Shown: positions 47,080 through 58,916 of the stretch, one piece after another
How positions within the stretch are numbered: position 1 is the first letter of the stretch
How the letters are laid out: each line of letters opens with the position of its first letter
Assembly: GCA_022410635.1 (NCBI GenBank)
Contig: JAJVDF010000205.1
Location: forward strand, 1,190,473 to 1,254,472
Direction of reading: 5' to 3'
DNA: 64,000 nt
Source of the DNA: Tretioscincus oriximinensis
Lineage: Eukaryota; Chordata; Lepidosauria; Squamata; Gymnophthalmidae
Notes under the pieces: generated by a model
Databases searched by the model: none
Told to the model about the DNA's origin: nothing
Seen by the model: the letters and a program-made list of their open reading frames with translations, nothing else
Program-made: the position numbers and the translations under genes

Positions 47080-48653
47080 GTGAGTCATTTAGAAATAATT
47101 GGGGAAATATTGGTTTAGTGCTCATAGCAGGGGGGGGCAGGCTATCTTTCTGCTGTTTTGTGTAACAATTAGCTGCTTTACTGCCTCTCTGGCAAATGAT
47201 TTGTTAAGGAGTTGTCTTGCAAAACTCTATGGATGTTTTTTTTTNAAAAAAAATCACCTTTCTCTCTCTCTCCCAGAAGAGCAATTAGTTGGCTAGAACC
47301 TTGTTCTATGCTGCTGCAGATAAAAAGGAAAACTACTTTTGCTTTAAGCATGTTGGATTCTATTCTTCACTTAGCTCGTACAAATTAATACACAGTCTCC
47401 AAACTTAGACTTTCACAGAGACTGTGTGAACTAATGCAAGAGGGAGCCAAATTACTTCAGAAAGAATAGGCTGGAGTGTTGGAATAAATTACTGCCTGGA
47501 CTTTTNTATTCCAAAATATCTAAGTGTAATATAATAAATAGACATCTGAACACAACCATGAACAAGGCAGTGCCACGTTAGGTGACCTCTATATCTCTAA
47601 GCTTAACATGTGCTTTATTAGGGATAAAATAGGAATAGACAGAAACATCCATGTGATTGGATTTCTTGGAAGTTAAACTACTTACTTAAAATACATACAT
47701 GCTATAAAATACATAAAATTGTGTTTTTTTAATGTTAAATTCAATTTGCAGTTATTCAGTATTGAGGCCAATAGATAATCCAGGCTGGCTATTAATGTAT
47801 TATTATTTTATATATATTACTGTGTAATGGATTTTGATATGCGTGGAAATTATATTGGATAAGAAAACACGGCTTTCTAATGAGGCTGCTGAGACTAGTT
47901 TTCTGCTGTGGGTGAATTTATTGCATTTAACTATANTGTTACAAATAAATGAAGAACATACTTTGAAATGTTGGTTTTAGCTTCAGGATTCATTAAATGC
48001 AGTGGCTTTTCTTCTACCCAGTATGAAATAAGGCCAAAGTTATGACTGTTTAATGCAATTTTCCATCCAATACTGAAGATTTTTTTTTAAAGAATGCAAA
48101 TAACATCTTCAGGGCTGAGGAAGTAATAATCACAACAATCTTGAAAGGGATGGAAATGTAGAACTTTTTCGCACTGCATCCTGAACCTAGGTCTTCTCAT
48201 CTGGACCTGCTTGTTGCCCTACCTTGCTGTGATTGGTTGAGGAGACTGTGCACAGGTTATGTGTGAAACAGATGTAACATCTCACCCAGATCCAGCAAGA
48301 GCCTACCTAGATTATGATGCCCACTTTTATCCTGGTCCTATTCTCACTGGTCTGAAATGCTTGTGAACTGGCTGGGGAATGGTGGGGTAATTAGGAATGT
48401 GGATTCGCCATTCCCACCATTTCAAAATAATCACAACATAAAGTCAGAAAACCTTTGAAGAAGTTTTAAATGGGCCTTTAGTTGAAGAAATAGCTTGCCC
48501 ATCCCCACTTCCATACTGTATCATGTTTTTTTATTGGTGTTAACTGCCCTGAAGCACTTCTGAGAGAAATTTTATGGTTTGACCAGTACTATTTTAAAAG
48601 TTACTAAATGCAGAGTCTCAAGTATGAAAAATAAGTTGAATCATCAAGAAAAA

Positions 48654-50750
48654 GAATCATAGAATTATAGAGTTGCAAGGGACCTCCAGGGTCAATGCAG
48701 GATTCATTAAACCATCCCAGACAGATGACTGTCCAGTCTCTGCTTGAAGACTTCCAGTGAAGGCGAACTCACTACCTCCTGTGGCAAACTGTTCCACTGG
48801 TTTATCGCCCTTACTGTTAGAAGGTTTTTTTCTGATATCTAAACTAAATCTACTCCCTTGCAGTTTCATGCCATTGTTGCTAGTCCTTCCATGTGCTAAT
48901 GAGAACAATGTTGATCCCTCTGCTCTGTGCCAGCTCTTCAGATATTTGTAGCTTCCTCCCTTTGTTATGTAGAATTCAATGAATTTCAGCTATCAGGTCT
49001 CCTCTCAGTCTTCTCTTTTGCAGACTGAACATCCCTAGATACTTTAAACATTCCTCAAAGGACATGGTTTCCAGACCACTCACCATCCTTGTAACTCTTT
49101 TCTGTACTTGCTCTAGTTTATCAATGTCCTTTTTAAATTGGGCCACCCAGAATTGAACTCAGTATTCCAAGTGCGGTCATACCAAAGTACTGCAGAGAGG
49201 AATAATTACTTTACGTGGGCGAGATTCTATGCTCCTCTTGATACATCCCAGGATTGTGTTTGCCTTTTTTGCAGATGCTTCACACTGTTGACTCATGTTT
49301 AATCTGTGATCTACCAAAACACCCAGGTCCTTCTCACCTGTGCTGCTCCTCAGACATATTCCTCGCATTCTATATGTGCTGTTTTCATTATTTTTGCCCA
49401 GATGTAGGATCTTGCATTTCTCTCTGTTAAAAACTATTCTGTTAGTTTCAGCCCATTGTTCAAACTTGTCTAGATCTTTTTGAATCCTATCTCTATCTTG
49501 TTTAGTATTAGCAACACCTCCTAGCTTTGTGTCATCAGCAAAGTTGATAAGTTTTCCTTCAATTCCTTCATCTAGATAATTTATAAATATGTTAAATAGC
49601 ACTGGGCCTAGGACAGACCCTTGAAACAGTCTTCCAATTGAATGTGCAACCATTTATTACCACTCTTTGAGTACGATCACTAAGCCAGTTTTGAATCCAT
49701 CTAAATGTTGTTTTGTCAATCCTATACTTGACCATTTTTTCAATAAGGATGGAATGAGATACTTTGTCAAATGCTTTACTAAAATCAAGCTATACTACAT
49801 CTACTGCATTTCCCTGATCAACCCATTTGGTGATTCTATCATAGAAAGAAATTATATTGATCTGGCATGATTTGTTCGTTACAAATCCATGTTGGCTCTG
49901 GTTAATTACTGCATTCCTATCCAAGTGCTGGGATACATGCTGCTTTATAACTAGTTCAAGGAGCTTTCCTGGTTTTGAAGTCAGACTCACAGGCCTGTAG
50001 TTTCCTGCTTCCCACTTTTTACCCTTTTTGAAGATAGTGACAACATTTGCCCTTCTCCATTCTACTGGGACTTCTCCTGTAGTCCATGAATTTTCAGAGA
50101 TCACTTTCTCAGAAAAAAACAGATGCGTGTTCAGAAGTTCAGCTTTCTCAGTATTGTTTTTGATCATTTCACCATTTCCCCTCTGTACAACTCCTATAGC
50201 ATCTTTAGCTTTTCTTTTTTCTTTTGACGTACTCCCAAAACCTTTTATTATTGCTTTTTACATTCCTTGCAAGACTCANTTCATATTTAGCTTTTCTGAC
50301 ACTTGCCCTGCAGTTACTGCAGACTGCCTTATATTCTTTCTTATAAATGACCCCATCCTTCCATTTCATAAACTGTGTTTTTTGCCTTTTTAGTAAGTTA
50401 TTAAGATTTGGGTTCAACTACAGTGACCTCTTTAGATGCTTCCCGTGTTTTCTTCTTTGAAAAATTGTTAAAGATTGTGCTTCTAGAATCTCATTTTGCA
50501 ATATTTCCCATCTTTCTTGGATATTTCTGTCCTTTAATACTTCCAACCNTTGGATTCTTCCTACCCTCCTTCTGAGTCCATCAAAATCTGCTCTTCCGAA
50601 ATCTAGTCTTAAAGTCTGAGTCCTCTCAGGTCTTCCTCCCTTTGTTATNTAGAATTCAATGATTGCATGGTCACTGCAGCCCAAGATCCCAGCCACTCTT
50701 ACTTCCTCAACCATTTCCTCCTTGTTCGTAAGAATTAGATCCAGGATAGT
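48654..50750 (-). mobile_element. CR1 LINE, 2.1 kb, broken ORF2 with reverse transcriptase remnants
   Basis: Read on the minus strand from 50750, the translation shows an endonuclease C-terminal piece (50714-50418) and a linker piece (50417-50205). Next are reverse transcriptase blocks with GNYRPVSLTS and SQHGFV (50167-49790), then the active-site FADDTK block and HLG (49653-49177). These lie in separate frames with stops between them, so the protein is dead. The 3' untranslated region ends in the ATAATTCTATGATTC signature at 48654. The 5' end is truncated inside the endonuclease. Longest LINE in the window. Confidence 0.93.
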
Positions 50751-50892
50751 AATTGCAGATACAATTATCAGCTAGAGAAGATAAAAATTCCGTAGACCCA
50801 TGACTTATGCAGAAGAGTTTTAATATGACTGGGGAATAAATTTATTTTGCTCTTNCTAATTAACAAAGGTAGAATCTAGATTATCCTTGATA

Positions 50893-50994
50893 TCATAAGT
50901 ACATAAAAAGAGCCATACTGGATAAGGCCACAGCCCATCAAGTCCAGCATTCTGTCTCACACAGAGGAAAGCAAAATATGCACTTGTTCATGAC
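50893..50994 (-). mobile_element. CR1/L3-type LINE end, part 1 (split by hAT)
   Basis: ATAAAAAGAGCCATACTGG, GTCCAGCATTCTGTCTCAC and GAAAGCAAAATATGCAC, up to TTCATGAC. It continues at 51581 beyond the hAT insertion. Confidence 0.88.
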
Positions 50995-51580
50995 TAGGGT
51001 TGCCATACATCCCGGTAAACCGGGACAATCCCGGTTTGGGGGACTAAAATATAGTCCACTCCGGGTTTTAAGGCAAAATCCCGGCTTTTTACATTCCCCG
51101 ATGTTGCATCAGAGAATGTAAAAATGCAGGATTTTAAAGGCAAAGCAGCNGTCAGAGCTGACGGCTGCAGCACGCACAACGCTTTCCCGGGGTCCTGGGA
51201 GGACCCTCGGAGCGCGCCGTAGCTGCTCCTTTGCTGGTGGCGGGGTTTCGCCCTGCTCTCGCCNCCAACTCGCCTCTAGCAGAGGAGAAACGCCTGGGTT
51301 TGTGACAGGAGGGCAGCTCTGTTCTCCTCTCACAAACCCAAGCGTTTTTGCTCCGCTGCTGCAGGCGAGTTGACGGCCCTTTGCCAGAGCAGGGTGAAAC
51401 TCCGCCTCCAGCAAAGGAGCAGGTATGCGTGCGCATGCACGCGCACGCACACACGAACGCTTGTGGTGAGACAGGCAGAAGAGGTTTTGCCTGTCTCGCT
51501 ACAAGCGTCCGTATGTGCGCATGCGTGCACCCCACCCCACCCCTGTCCCGGTTTTGGGTTGCCAGAATATGGCAATCCTA
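50995..51580. mobile_element. hAT-type MITE, 'TAGGGTTGCCATA' family, copy 3 (complete, nested)
   Basis: 586 bp from TAGGGTTGCCATACATCCC to ATATGGCAATCCTA, with the perfect 8-bp duplication TTCATGAC (50987-50994 and 51581-51588). The interior holds a ~200-bp palindrome (51223-51422) centred on the TTTGTGA/TCACAAA hairpin, and a second one at 51427-51530. No transposase. It is inserted in a LINE end whose uninterrupted sequence is present at 18901-18960. Confidence 0.95.
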
Positions 51581-51690
51581 TTCATGACTCCCTGCAAATG
51601 GTATTTCAGGAGTCCTGCCTGTTGCTCCATCCCGGAGGCAACATCCAGACATCCATCCTAGTATCCATTTATACNCTTGGTGTCCATGCA
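51581..51690 (-). mobile_element. CR1/L3-type LINE end, part 2
   Basis: TTCATGACTCCCTGCAAATG, GAGTCCTGCCTGTTGCTCC and ATCCATTTATACNCTTGGTG. Continuation of the copy starting at 50893. Confidence 0.88.
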
Positions 51691-54349
51691 TAGCAGCTAT
51701 GCTTTCCCTCTGTTATCCTGTGGTAGTGGTGGTGTGTTGTGACACTGTAAGTGATGTGGTGGCGGTGTAGTGGTAGAGCAGTTTAAAGAGTCTGAAGAGC
51801 TTCTCTTCCCAATTTTCAGCCACTCAAAGAGACTTAACTTGCCCCTCAGTAGTGTCTGAAAATGGAAACCCCATTCAGATTCCAAATGTCTCAGAACCAT
51901 AGCTGATTCTACCACATGGCTGAGGATTGCTATGGCATGATTTGCCACACAAAGACATTCATTTCTGTGTAAACATCATGGATGAAATTAGCTGAAGCAG
52001 TTGTGTTTTTTAAAGCAAAAGGAGAACCTCTTTCTATCAAAAGCTCAGGAAGCAGTTAGACCCCTCGTAATGTTAGTTTACACACTTTCAGTATAATATG
52101 ATTTATATCTTGTTTTCAGATATCAGAATGATAATTTATTTTAATCTGGTTTTGCTTTGACACTGCCTCCAGACAACAGAGAGCAGTGGATTAAATGCAG
52201 CATTGAGGTATTATCATCATCAAAATGCTATGATTTCTAATAAGGCATATGAAATGTAAAAAAAAAAATCAGTGGCTTTTAATAAGAGTTGCAGCTGGAT
52301 AAGAGCATTATAGTTCACACAGTACTACTTCTAAGTTGTTTTTGAGCTCCTTTTTTCATTTATGTGGATGTAGTCTAAATGTTGGTTTTTCAGAATGGTA
52401 ACCTTGCATTATATGGAGTCCTTCTGTCTTCGTTGACACAGTAAAATTATTGTTCCATTTTTTCCCATGTAAGACACACTTAAGCTGCAGCTATAATTTG
52501 GGGACAAATATTTAGCTAAACTCAATTGAAAAAATAGAAGCATAAGATCATTTTAGGACCTTTTAAAAAAAAACTTGAATGTTTTATGACATGAGAGGTA
52601 ATAATAGCTATATAGTCATCAAATTACAGNGACAATTGCCTTCTTTGATCCTCTGTCCATACCTGTAGGCTACCTTTTCTCTTCCTAGTAGTGTGGTACT
52701 GCAAACAGCTGGTGAAGACTGGAATTTCCAGGTTTCCCATAATAAACACCAACTTTCAGAAATGCTTGCACTTGTGTGTGACACTTCTGCTTGCATTATG
52801 GGTAACTAGCAGTCATTTCTTGCAGACTTATTGCCCCAGATAAGCATAGCAAAATCAAAGCTACAGTTTCAAGAATCAGCAGTGAGATAATGCTTTCACC
52901 TTTGGTTTGTGGTATTTATACGCACTTTCCTATGCTGATGTGAAGGATGTACCAAGGTATTCCTGCCACCCTTTTTTAGAATGGCTTTTGGCCTTCATCT
53001 TTTTCTGTTTCTAGATCTAATTTTAAAACTGCTTTGCTGTAGCTTTAAAATGTTTTGTGAGACACCTCTTAAACCAAATACATTCATAGGCATAGTGTTA
53101 CATGCATTGTCCCAATCCTACCCCCCCNAAAAAATTTTTTTTTNAAAAAAGGTTCAGAGGAATTCAGAGAGAAAGAGAGATGCTGTGATAAACAAGTCTT
53201 TTGTGGACTTTTATGTTGATAAACATTCCTATCAATATATGGTGTCTTTAGTAGTGCAGTTTCATTTTGCAGCATGGCGTGCCTTTTTAAAAAGTCTGTC
53301 CTGGGGTGATTCTGCTTGGTCAGTAAACTGAACCAGCAAGTATACTCAGAAACTTCCCTTCCACATGTTGGTGTTGCCTAAGGGAAGGCCCATTTACACC
53401 AGCAACGTTTGGACCACAGAACCTTTTAATCATAGCCCTAGCTCTGGTACTAAACACATATCACACAGAATCTTTACACTACGTACCTCACTCTCTCGAT
53501 AATTTTGAAGCTGGGAAATGGGAAAACTGATCCCATTTTCAACATGTCAGAAAATACAATATGATTACATGGGTAAGATGCTTGCACAGTTGCTGTCTGT
53601 CTGCTCAGGAGCATCAGAGATACTTGAATGAGATCAGCTCCTTCAGAGACGGTCTTCCATCAACAACAATGCACTATCCATGGGTATTGCCTGCATCAGA
53701 CCCCTTATTTTGGCTCTTCATCAGGCATCCTTATGTAGATGAAGCTATGGTTCTCAAACAAAATTATGTTGAGCAAGTTATGGGCCAGTAGTTGTTAAAA
53801 GTTCGTGCTTCTTTGTATGGATTTGTCAATATGAAATAACTTTTGCCAGTTGTTATCTATTCTTATCAAAATTATTTCTGCTTGAAGCATTACATTAATT
53901 TGAGGAGTTATTGAGAGCTGATTGAGACAGAAGATTGAGATTGCTGTCCTCTTGACCTGTTTCTCAACAAATTCTGTTGTTTTTGGTGGATCATCCATAT
54001 AGCTTTTGGTTCAGCTTTCTTATTACTCATATAATTATTAAATTTGCCACACACATCTTAATCAGTTCTTTAATTGGTAGTGCAGAATAGTTCACATTTA
54101 AATAGCCTTATAAAACTGCCACAGATTGGTTTTAATCTNTGAAATCTATATTACGGTATGTAACATATGTTTCACATTTAATTATTGTGTTTCCCTAAGG
54201 TTGTGATGGTTTGCTGCTTCAATATTTCTTAGATTTTCTTAAATCAAGAAAATCAAATAAGGAATTTCTTTACTAAGTATTCTTTAGACCATTCATTTTT
54301 CCAACTTTGTCATAATTTTTAATTTACTGATAATTGATCTACATTTGTT

Positions 54350-54500
54350 AATAAGGGAGGAAGAACCCTGCTAGATCAGATCACAGCCCATCTCATGCAG
54401 TAGTCCACCAATTGCTTCTGGGGCTTCACAAGCAAATCTTCTAAAGGCAAAGCCTTCTCCTGTTCTCAAATGGCCTTTGGCAGTTTTCTGTCTCTCTTCC
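54350..54500 (-). mobile_element. CR1/L3-type LINE 3' end, diverged
   Basis: GGAAGAACCCTGCTAGATC, AGCCCATCTCATGCAGTAG and GCCTTCTCCTGTTCTCAAATG follow the order of the family on the minus strand. Confidence 0.7.
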
Positions 54501-54759
54501 AACTTGGCATCAATTCACAATCAAATTTTTAATTTAACAAATGCATTATGCTTATTTAAATAAGATGACATTCAGATTGCATAGACAAAAGAAACACTGA
54601 TAAACAAATGCAATGAACAGCCCTTCTTGATACTCCATTCTGTTCCCAGTTAAATTCAAGTTGTTAATAATAAGAACATGTTCTCTTATATTCTTAGGCC
54701 TGTTACTGCTCTGTTCATCTTCTAATGCACATACAAGAACCTTCTTAGGCTCAAAATAC

Positions 54760-54900
54760 ACTAGGTCTTATTTTGTTCCACAAAGGCTGTATAAGGAATC
54801 TGTTTTCCTCTTGTCATTCTGGGTGAGCACAGAATAATCTGGAATGGCATGTGGACAGCAGACCTCTTTCTCTAACAAATTAAAGCTTAATGCATTTTTT
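54760..54900. repeat. Unclassified interspersed repeat E, copy 3
   Basis: GGTCTTATTTTGTTCCAC at one side and ATCTGGAATGGCATGTGGAC at the other. Comparison with the copies at 7485 and 42870 suggests a partly palindromic element. Confidence 0.45.
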
Positions 54901-54929
54901 GCCATTTTGGCTGAAAAAAACTGCTCTTC

Positions 54930-55050
54930 CTTCCAGATACTGTTGTTTTAATAAGTTAATTTGGTTTTGATATGTTGACTTTTTTACTGTTAACTGCCCT
55001 GAGATGGAGTATAGGGCACTATAGAAATATAAATAAATAAATAAATACTA
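54930..55050 (+). repeat. LINE/SINE 3' tail with AAATAAATAAAT
   Basis: CCAGATACTGTTGTTTTAAT, ACTGTTAACTGCCCTGAG and GTATAGGGCACTATAG, with tail. Same family as 31227. Confidence 0.65.
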
Positions 55051-55319
55051 TCCTCGTCACAGCAGTCATTGACTCCTCCCTTGTAAACTGAACAATCTTT
55101 GTATTTGCTCCTTGCTCTAGCAAGGAAATTCTGCTTCTGCAGGCAAATTTGGCATGCACAGAAATAGTAGGCTTAAGTGCATGCTTGCAGTTATGTAGTC
55201 TGAATGCAGTCTACAGCAGGTACCCACCTCCCATGTTTCTTCAGCAACCCACTTCAGCAACCTAGTTCTTTCTATACTCCACTTCCACCATTTTCCAGTA
55301 TAATCAGAGTTAGGTCCTT

Positions 55320-55620
55320 TCTGCACTGAGGTTGCATCCACATGCAGGGCTGTCGCTCGGAATAGGAGACTGCCATCCACATGCTAGTGTAGACTATGGC
55401 AGGCATGTGGATGGCCAAGCTCTGTCCCAAGATGTGACTCAGAATAAGGCTCAGTGTGGATGGGGCCTGAGTCTTATTCTGGGATATTTCTCAGAATAGG
55501 GCGTTGCCATCCACAAGCTAGTGCAGACAATGACAGGCCGCACCAGGTTTGAATAAGGTCCAGAGCAGAAAGAGCCTTATTCTCCAGAGAAATCCCTGAC
55601 CACAATGTGAAAAAAGGACC
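55320..55620. repeat. Unclassified interspersed repeat F, internally duplicated copy
   Basis: Two related units about 138 bases apart: GGAATAGGAGACTGCCATCC near 55355 and AGAATAGGGCGTTGCCATCC near 55493. Both are followed by CCACA(T/A)GCTAGTG and a GACAATGACAGGC-like motif. It begins with GGTTGCATCCACATGC, reminiscent of the Harbinger-like ends. Confidence 0.5.
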
Positions 55621-56054
55621 TACAGGTTGTCTAAATATATTTTGACTAGTGGTTCAGATATACTCATTTCTCAGCGGCTTTTGTTTTGGAAAGATTGTAT
55701 GCATGCTGCCGTGCTCTCTTCCCAAGCTTAGCGACCATAGGATGAAACAGCAACCAGTTTATCATTGAAGAAGAGAGAAAAAAGAAAGAGAGAGAAGCAA
55801 GAGAAGAAGGAGAATGAAGCCTACAGGCTTCCCAAAGAGCTGCTTAGAGAGCAGACATTTGGTTTTATGCCCTTTCTGAGATGATAGCAATATTAGTATT
55901 CTCACTGCAGCTTACCTTATTTTTTTCCCATAAGGAGTTACAACACATGATTGAGAAAACCTGTTCCACTGCGTTTATTTCCATAAAAGTCTTCCGTGAA
56001 ATTCTGCAATTCTGGATTGTTTTTTATAAAACTCATTGCAGAAAGGGCCTAAAG

Positions 56055-56694
56055 CATAGGTCAGAAATTGTGGCTCTAGAGCCATCTGCGGCTTTGGCCG
56101 CTTGAGTGTGGCTCTGACTTCACCAGAAGAATCCCCGTGGGGAGGGGGATTTCCCCTGTTTTACCTCCTCAAAATGTCTGGAACTGATCTTGATGGTGTG
56201 CACCATATCTGTGTCATCCAGATAAGGGGCACACCCCCAAGAACAATTCTGGACGTCAGCAGCGAGCGATTGCCATCTGCCTAACTTGGTCGCCTGCCTA
56301 TGGCTGTGCACAGACACTATGCAGCAGCCAGGCTGGAAACTGCTGTTGGCACATGGCACACAGTGCATGGGCACAGCCACAGGCAAGTGGCCGAGTCAAG
56401 CAGGTGGCGGTTGATTGCTGACAATGTCCAGGAGTGCTCTTGGTGCGCACCGTGTCTGCAAACCTGAAAGGAAAGACAGAGAGAGAGAAGGAAAGCAAGA
56501 AAGAAAAAGGAAAGGAAAGGAAAAATTCTTGGGAGGGGGCGGAGCTTGAGAAGGGGCAGGGCTTGGGAAGGATGTGTGGCTTGGGAAGGGATGGGTCTTG
56601 GGAAGAGGGCATGGCCATGTGGCCCCCAAGTCACCCTGGGAAAGGGGCGTGGCCACAAAATGTCTCTCGACTCCAAAATGTTTGCCCACCCCTG
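56055..56694. mobile_element. hAT (Charlie-like) element, 640 bp
   Basis: The right end AATGTTTGCCCACCCCTG is a classical hAT terminus and the left end starts CATAGGTCAGAAATTG. The perfect 8-bp duplication GCCTAAAG flanks it (56047-56054 and 56695-56702). It contains purine-rich stretches and no recognisable transposase. Open frames across it on both strands are by chance. Confidence 0.88.
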
Positions 56695-57815
56695 GCCTAA
56701 AGTAATCAGTTGGTCCCATTTGGTCCCCAAATCTGTTATTTTGGCAGTGCATTGCTGCTGATGAACCTTTCCTTGCTAATAGTCAACAAGATCTGACTAT
56801 GCTATAGATCAGTAGGGAAATGTATGTCTCTTTCTCAGTTTTGTACACTAATCATTTGAAGTGCACTAAATAAAAGTAAAATCTGTAACATGCATTATGA
56901 ATACTTTGATAAATGGTTTGCTAATTATTCTGCTAATAATGTTGCACACTTTATTCTCTGGAAGCATCAGAGATTCCAGACTGTTTTGAGTTACACACAA
57001 CACTTACAGTATTGTGATGAAAAAGATTTTTCCTTTTTAAAGATACTCAGCTTTGCCTGAAGTCCAATTAAGTCAAATCATTTTGTTCATAATTTTAACT
57101 TGTGATGTTAATATTAAACATAGAAATAGGCAGTTTCACAATTATTACTACGTTATAACTTAATCTCTCTTTAAGAAGACGATTCAATATTTCTGTGGTT
57201 TTCTTCTATGATATGTTCCCTTTGAGCTTGTGCTGTCTTTCTGAAAATTGTTTTCCATTTTTCAAGCGCCTGAAATGGTGACCTTAAGAAGAAGATACTC
57301 ATGATAGGGTTGAGTGCATTTAGTAGCAGTAGTCAGTCTTATTTCCTATGAGTTTGTTTAGGGCTCCCATTAGGCGTGCACTCTTAAACAGTGCTCATAG
57401 CCTAAGGTGTTGCCATGCCATACTCTCACTTCTTCCCCAGGGGTTCGTACTGTGTTCAACATGCTTCAAATGTTTGGATGGAAGCATATTTTAGCAAAAG
57501 TACTACAATTTATGCAGTTAAAATTAAGTGGATCCATCTACATGCTCATTAAATGGATTTCGGCATGTACTGTTGTAAACTTACAGATTTATCCAGTTTG
57601 CCAATTAAGTGCTATTATTGTTGTCAGGTACCAGAGAGTTGTGGGTGATTCCTGGTTCACTACATGGGAACCTTTTTGTTGTTTCCTTGGCAGAGATTAA
57701 AATCCTTTTTGTACTTACTGAGTGGAACATTTTCAACATCTACCTTTTGTAGACCACTTCAAAGTGGTCCACAAACATTCCCACATCAGGAATGCAGCTC
57801 TATGTTCTGACATAT

Positions 57816-57918
57816 ACTTTTAATCCATTTTCAGTCCTGAAGAAGTGCACTAAACCAGGAAGAAATAGGTTTTCCCTACTTTAATTCAGTTCTTCAGGAC
57901 TGAAAGTGGATTAGAAGT
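57816..57918. repeat. Hairpin repeat, CTTTTAATCCA type
   Basis: Arms of 29 bases (57816-57844 and 57890-57918) pair with two mismatches. The core is CAGTCCTGAAGAA/TTCTTCAGGACTG, around a 45-base loop. Related to the hairpin at 37049. Confidence 0.65.
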
Positions 57919-58639
57919 AAGCATTGGAAGGGCACCCAATGTTGCAAGATGAGAAGCCTTCAGAATCAAACCTTCACAGCTTGAAGTTCAGTTTCTGCCC
58001 TTGCTCATCAGAAGTGATGCCTCTTTGCCCATTTGGAACAAGGGATTGATGGGATGTCTAGCCAAAAATAATAATAGAAAGACTGCATTGCTTAAGCGAC
58101 TGGGTGGAACATCCCAGTCATGGCTCCTCTTGACTAGCCAGAATTGTCTTTGCAGATAATTTTTATTGGGTAAGTGGTGAAAGAAGAGGTTTGCCATTGC
58201 TTCCTTTTGGCGAGAGTCCTGGAACCAATTCCACAACCTCTGCATTCCAGACAGTTTTCTCTAACACCAAGCTTGGCTGTCAATGCAAATACAATCAAAA
58301 TAATTTGATTGTGTGTTTCCCAACTTTGATTGGAATTTGGCAATAGATAAGATAGTTGAATTCACTTGCACATTCTTTGCATTTGTATGCATTGGTCTCA
58401 CGGCAGGACTTGGCAGTTGTCCTCCAAGTTTAACTGGAGGACATTCAAATAAGGAAAAAAATAATAATTCTACCCACCTAACCAACTAGCATCGTGAATT
58501 CATTTGTTTGTTGAGGTAGTTTTCTCTATCAGGAATCCAGGATGGTTAGATTTTTCACATTTTATACATATGCAAAGAAAGATGCAATCTGGTAATCGTT
58601 ATATGTCACAATAATTTTGAGGTGGCGTTATTATTTATT

Positions 58640-58790
58640 TATTTGTTCATTTATTTATTTACATTTCTATACTACCCTGTACCCGAAGGTCTCAAGGTGG
58701 TTTACAGTAAAAACACAGTTACGTATTAAAAAACAGTAACATTTAAAAGTAGGGAAGTTGAACAGTTTTCTTCAAGCGTTTTCTGAGTGC
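58640..58790 (-). repeat. LINE/SINE 3' tail
   Basis: TTTATTTACATTTCTATAC, CCCTGTACCCGAAGGTCTC and GTAACATTTAAAAGTAGGG: the minus-strand form of the tail family at 31227. Confidence 0.65.
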
Positions 58791-58813
58791 GCATAGAGGC
58801 TCTGATTTCTGAT

Positions 58814-58830
58814 ATTATTATTATTATTAT

Positions 58831-58914
<84 letters not shown>
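58814..58914. repeat. Compound microsatellite (ATT)n(TAG)15(CAG)13
   Basis: ATT units at 58814-58830, fifteen TAG units at 58831-58875, then thirteen pure CAG units at 58876-58914, all in the intron. It is followed by TATTTATATAGCGCTATG, which looks like a SINE/LINE terminus, so the array is probably a retrotransposon tail that expanded. Confidence 0.95.

Positions 58915-58916
<2 letters not shown>

Noticed and set aside
49177..50714. Functional LINE or domesticated reverse transcriptase gene
   Set aside because: The frame is broken several times and the copy is 5'-truncated; it is a dead CR1.
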